64,000 nt of DNA from Bacillus subtilis (GTDB lineage Bacteria; Bacillota; Bacilli; Bacillales; Bacillaceae_C), in the NCBI RefSeq assembly GCF_008764245.1, contig NZ_VTQV01000011.1:2143-66142 (forward strand). Direction: 5' to 3'. A program made the position numbers and the translations under genes. A model generated the notes under the pieces. The model worked only from the letters and a program-made list of their open reading frames with translations. It did not search any database and was not told the origin of the DNA. Every line of letters begins with the position of its first letter. Position 1 is the first letter of the stretch. Of the stretch, positions 61,819 to 64,000 are shown piece by piece.

Positions 61819-62835
61819 TTATTGCAAGTTTTTAACCCCAGTTTCTAATATTTCCATTTGTAACAGTGTCTGTTCATCTGTAATGGTTTTATCTTTACCA
61901 TTGATGATGGCATGATATAAATCATCATAGACTCTTCCGTAATCACCATTAACAGATTTTACTTTTTCTTCATGGATCGTACCCTCTTCATCCATGTATG
62001 TCAGTGTTCCATAATGTTTGATTGTATCTACTCCAAAATCTTTGTTATCAGGCATGTAAAATAACTTTAAATGTTCTTCCTGACGATCTTTGGTTTCTTT
62101 TACAAAGCAGCCTTTTTTTCCATAAACAACGAAGCTGGGTCTTTCTTTAAGTCTAAAATAACTGGATTTTACCGATACTTTTAACACTCCATAATATAAA
62201 TCTAAATCAAAATAATCATTCATTCTTCCTTGTCCTAATAATTGCCTTACATCATAATGGATATGATCTGGCTTTCCGAAATAGCTGATAACCTGATCAA
62301 GTGTATGGCAGCCATGTGCATATAAAAATGACTCAAGCGGATTAAAAGAATGGACAGACTCTGGTACTTCGGGACGGTAATAATCAAAATGCATTTCTAT
62401 TTCCAGTAAATCCCCTAATTTTCCTTCTTCAATCACCTTTTGCACGGTTAAAAAATCACTATCAAAACGTCTGTTTTGATAAGCCTGGACAATTAACCCT
62501 TTCTTGCTTGCCAATGCAAATATTTCTTTTGCCTGTTCTGAGGTTTCCATAAAGGGCTTTTCAACCAAACAGTTTTTATTATGTTCTAATGCTAATTTTG
62601 TGTATTCATAATGACTGTCAGCTCTTGTGCAAACCACAATCAGTTGAATGTCCTTGTCATGTAATAGCTCATCTAAATCAGAAGTGTAATTTACTCCTGC
62701 AATCCGATCCCAACTTTCATGATCAGGATTTCTCTGATAAATTGTTTTTACCTTTATATTTTCTCTTTGCAGTACGAACGGCAAATGATATCTGTTCGTG
62801 CTTTTCCCATTTCCGATATAACCAATCGTAAGCAT
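61819..62835 (-). CDS. Gfo/Idh/MocA family oxidoreductase
   Basis: A 338-residue NAD(P)-dependent oxidoreductase. It has GYIGNGKSTNRYHLPF at the N-terminal Rossmann fold, NKNCLVEKPFMETSEQAKEI (the family EKP motif) near residue 90 and SFLYAHGCHTLDQVISYFG in the C-terminal domain. It resembles scyllo-inositol and hexose dehydrogenase-like members; the substrate is unknown. It is 102 bases downstream of PTS genes on the same strand, so it might act on a PTS-derived sugar, but this is inference. Confidence 0.88.
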   Translation of the reverse strand: MLTIGYIGNGKSTNRYHLPFVLQRENIKVKTIYQRNPDHESWDRIAGVNYTSDLDELLHDKDIQLIVVCTRADSHYEYTKLALEHNKNCLVEKPFMETSEQAKEIFALASKKGLIVQAYQNRRFDSDFLTVQKVIEEGKLGDLLEIEMHFDYYRPEVPESVHSFNPLESFLYAHGCHTLDQVISYFGKPDHIHYDVRQLLGQGRMNDYFDLDLYYGVLKVSVKSSYFRLKERPSFVVYGKKGCFVKETKDRQEEHLKLFYMPDNKDFGVDTIKHYGTLTYMDEEGTIHEEKVKSVNGDYGRVYDDLYHAIINGKDKTITDEQTLLQMEILETGVKNLQ

Positions 62836-62937
62836 AGTAACCCCCTAAAATAGATAAAACTTAATGGTTTATGCCACGCCTAGACAAAATGCAGAATTTT
62901 GACTAAACATGGCATCATTCACTAGACAAGAGTCTTA

Positions 62938-63849
62938 TTACATTAAGTGGATTAAGTGGAAGACAATCCCTACTGCGAACAATCCAAGAATCATAATGAT
63001 CGGAGAAACGTTCTTTCTAAGCAACCACATGCTTAGAAGTGTTAACGCCAACCCAGCTAAACCAGGAATTAAGCTATCCAAGTTGTCTTGTAAAGTCGTT
63101 ATTTTGTGAGCGGTCAATGAAAGACCTTCTTCTTGTTGTAGCAAAGCCGATTTAATCCCTTCTGCTCCTGCAGGCAATTTATCCCAGTCTATATAAGCCC
63201 CTTCATCAAGCTTCACTTTAGATATAACTGGCGTGAATTGGACAGTAACCCATCGATTCACTAATGCACCAAGGATAAACATACCCAGTATTGATGCACC
63301 TTTTGTGATATCTTGAAGTATTCCTCCAGATAAGTCATCAGTAATTTTGGAACCTGCTTTGTAACCAAATTCTTGAGTATACCACATGAATGACATACGA
63401 ATGATATTCCATGCAACGAAGTAAATAATTGGACCAAGTAGATTACCGGTCATAGCAAGAGAGGCCGCTAACGCACCAAGGATTGGTTTAATCGTGAACC
63501 AGAATACGGGATCCCCGATACCTGCTAATGGCCCCATCATCCCAACTTTAACCCCTTGAATCGCTGCGTTATCAACCGGCGCACCATTTGCCCGTTCTTC
63601 TTCAAGCGCTAAAGTGACTCCAATAATAGGTGAAGCTACATAAGGGTGGGTATTAAAGAACTCTAAGTGACGTTTTAATGCAGCTGCACGGTCTTCTTTT
63701 GTTTTATATAATCTTTTGATTGCGGGGATCATTGAAAATGCCCAACCACCGTTTTGCATACGTTCATAGTTCCAAGAACCTTGAAGGAAAGTAGAACGCC
63801 ACCAAATCGCAATCCGATCTCTTCTTGATAATCTTATTTCCTTTTCCAT
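62938..63849 (-). CDS. PTS mannose/fructose/sorbose family IID component
   Basis: A 303-residue IID membrane component with the family start (FLQGSWNYERMQNGGWAFSM), cytoplasmic motif MMGPLAGIGDPVFWFTIKPI and a C-terminal membrane span ending HLIHLM. With the IIC protein encoded just upstream it forms the sugar channel of a mannose-type PTS. The ribosome site is AAGGAGGGGGC. It lies 18 bases after the IIC gene. The IIA and IIB genes are expected beyond the window. The sugar could be mannose, fructose, sorbose or an amino sugar. Confidence 0.94.
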   Translation of the reverse strand: MEKEIRLSRRDRIAIWWRSTFLQGSWNYERMQNGGWAFSMIPAIKRLYKTKEDRAAALKRHLEFFNTHPYVASPIIGVTLALEEERANGAPVDNAAIQGVKVGMMGPLAGIGDPVFWFTIKPILGALAASLAMTGNLLGPIIYFVAWNIIRMSFMWYTQEFGYKAGSKITDDLSGGILQDITKGASILGMFILGALVNRWVTVQFTPVISKVKLDEGAYIDWDKLPAGAEGIKSALLQQEEGLSLTAHKITTLQDNLDSLIPGLAGLALTLLSMWLLRKNVSPIIMILGLFAVGIVFHLIHLM

Positions 63850-63867
63850 TTTTATGCCCCCTCCTTC

Positions 63868-64000
63868 TTAGTAATTATCAATAATATCGCCTAGTGGATC
63901 ACCAGTATTATTTCCGCCCTTACCTGAACCGCCTTGTTTGGAAAGCGCTAAATAGATAAGTGCAAGAGCCACCCCGATCGCACCTAGACCGATAAGAGTA
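63868..64000 (-). CDS. PTS mannose family IIC component, C-terminal end (partial)
   Basis: The last 44 codons of a gene that continues beyond the window edge. The minus strand reads TLIGLGAIGVALALIYLALS (a final membrane span), then a Gly/Asn-rich stretch and GDPLGDIIDNY before TAA, as in IIC (ManY-like) proteins. Its position directly before the IID gene fits. Confidence 0.8.
   Translation of the reverse strand, partial: TLIGLGAIGVALALIYLALSKQGGSGKGGNNTGDPLGDIIDNY

Overview
The window is chromosomal DNA of a low-GC, endospore-forming Bacillaceae bacterium. The evidence is a GerA-type germinant receptor operon with a sigma-G-like promoter, sigma-B-like promoters before katE and a ydaT-like gene, strong AGGAGG-type ribosome binding sites, a gntRKP operon, lutABC, a Bacillus-type rhaEW fusion, a pbuE gene behind a purine riboswitch, and two dispersed palindromic elements of a kind I associate with Bacillaceae. 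No rRNA, tRNA, CRISPR array, intact transposase or prophage was recognised. The species cannot be fixed from the sequence alone.

Layout: 1-322 holds 52-bp tandem repeats. 356-4005 is the gluconate operon gntR-gntK-gntP (minus strand). 4229-8961 holds a membrane protein, glpX, a membrane-anchored serine protease, a YdaT-like stress protein and an AI-2E-type permease. 9109-12901 is the germination receptor operon (plus). 12980-16505 has an oxidoreductase, a DoxX protein behind two Rex/Fnr-like boxes, pbuE with its riboswitch, and a hydrolase remnant. 16734-20728 is a sugar ABC importer with a divergent XRE regulator. 20993-23720 contains an SDR/kinase gene pair, a decayed second copy of it, and between them a coiled-coil protein built of 18 near-identical heptads. 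24121-32837 joins rhamnose catabolism (rhaEW, rhaB, rhaA, a DeoR regulator) to lutABC, so that rhamnose-derived lactaldehyde and then lactate can be taken to pyruvate. 33229-36419 has a transporter and small genes. 36633-38550 is an ABC-F ATPase behind a leader peptide and terminator.

38927-44159 is an iron-complex/B12/heme-type ABC importer in an operon with a ferrochelatase-like protein, followed by an MFS transporter. 44179-45109 is an overlapping pair containing a nucleotidyltransferase-like protein. 46641-52412 is a six-gene unit: two ABC ATPases, three membrane proteins (one fused to a degenerate M1-peptidase-like region) and an ECF sigma factor, with an ECF-type promoter at the head. 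52592-57500 holds nhaC behind a structured leader, mscS and katE. 57881-61130 holds a 33-residue zinc-finger-like protein, a Gly/Ser-rich membrane protein, a proteasome-like Ntn hydrolase with a long C-terminal extension, and a lipoprotein. The right edge has an oxidoreductase and the IID and truncated IIC genes of a mannose-family PTS.

The most interesting points are the ABC-F leader-peptide attenuator, the proteasome-like protein whose Thr1/Asp17/Lys33 fall at canonical spacing, the chelatase-linked importer, a guanine-type (C74) purine riboswitch wired as an apparent ON switch before pbuE, and the ABC/ECF operon with an M1-like fusion. All functions are inferred from sequence recalled by eye; no database search was run.
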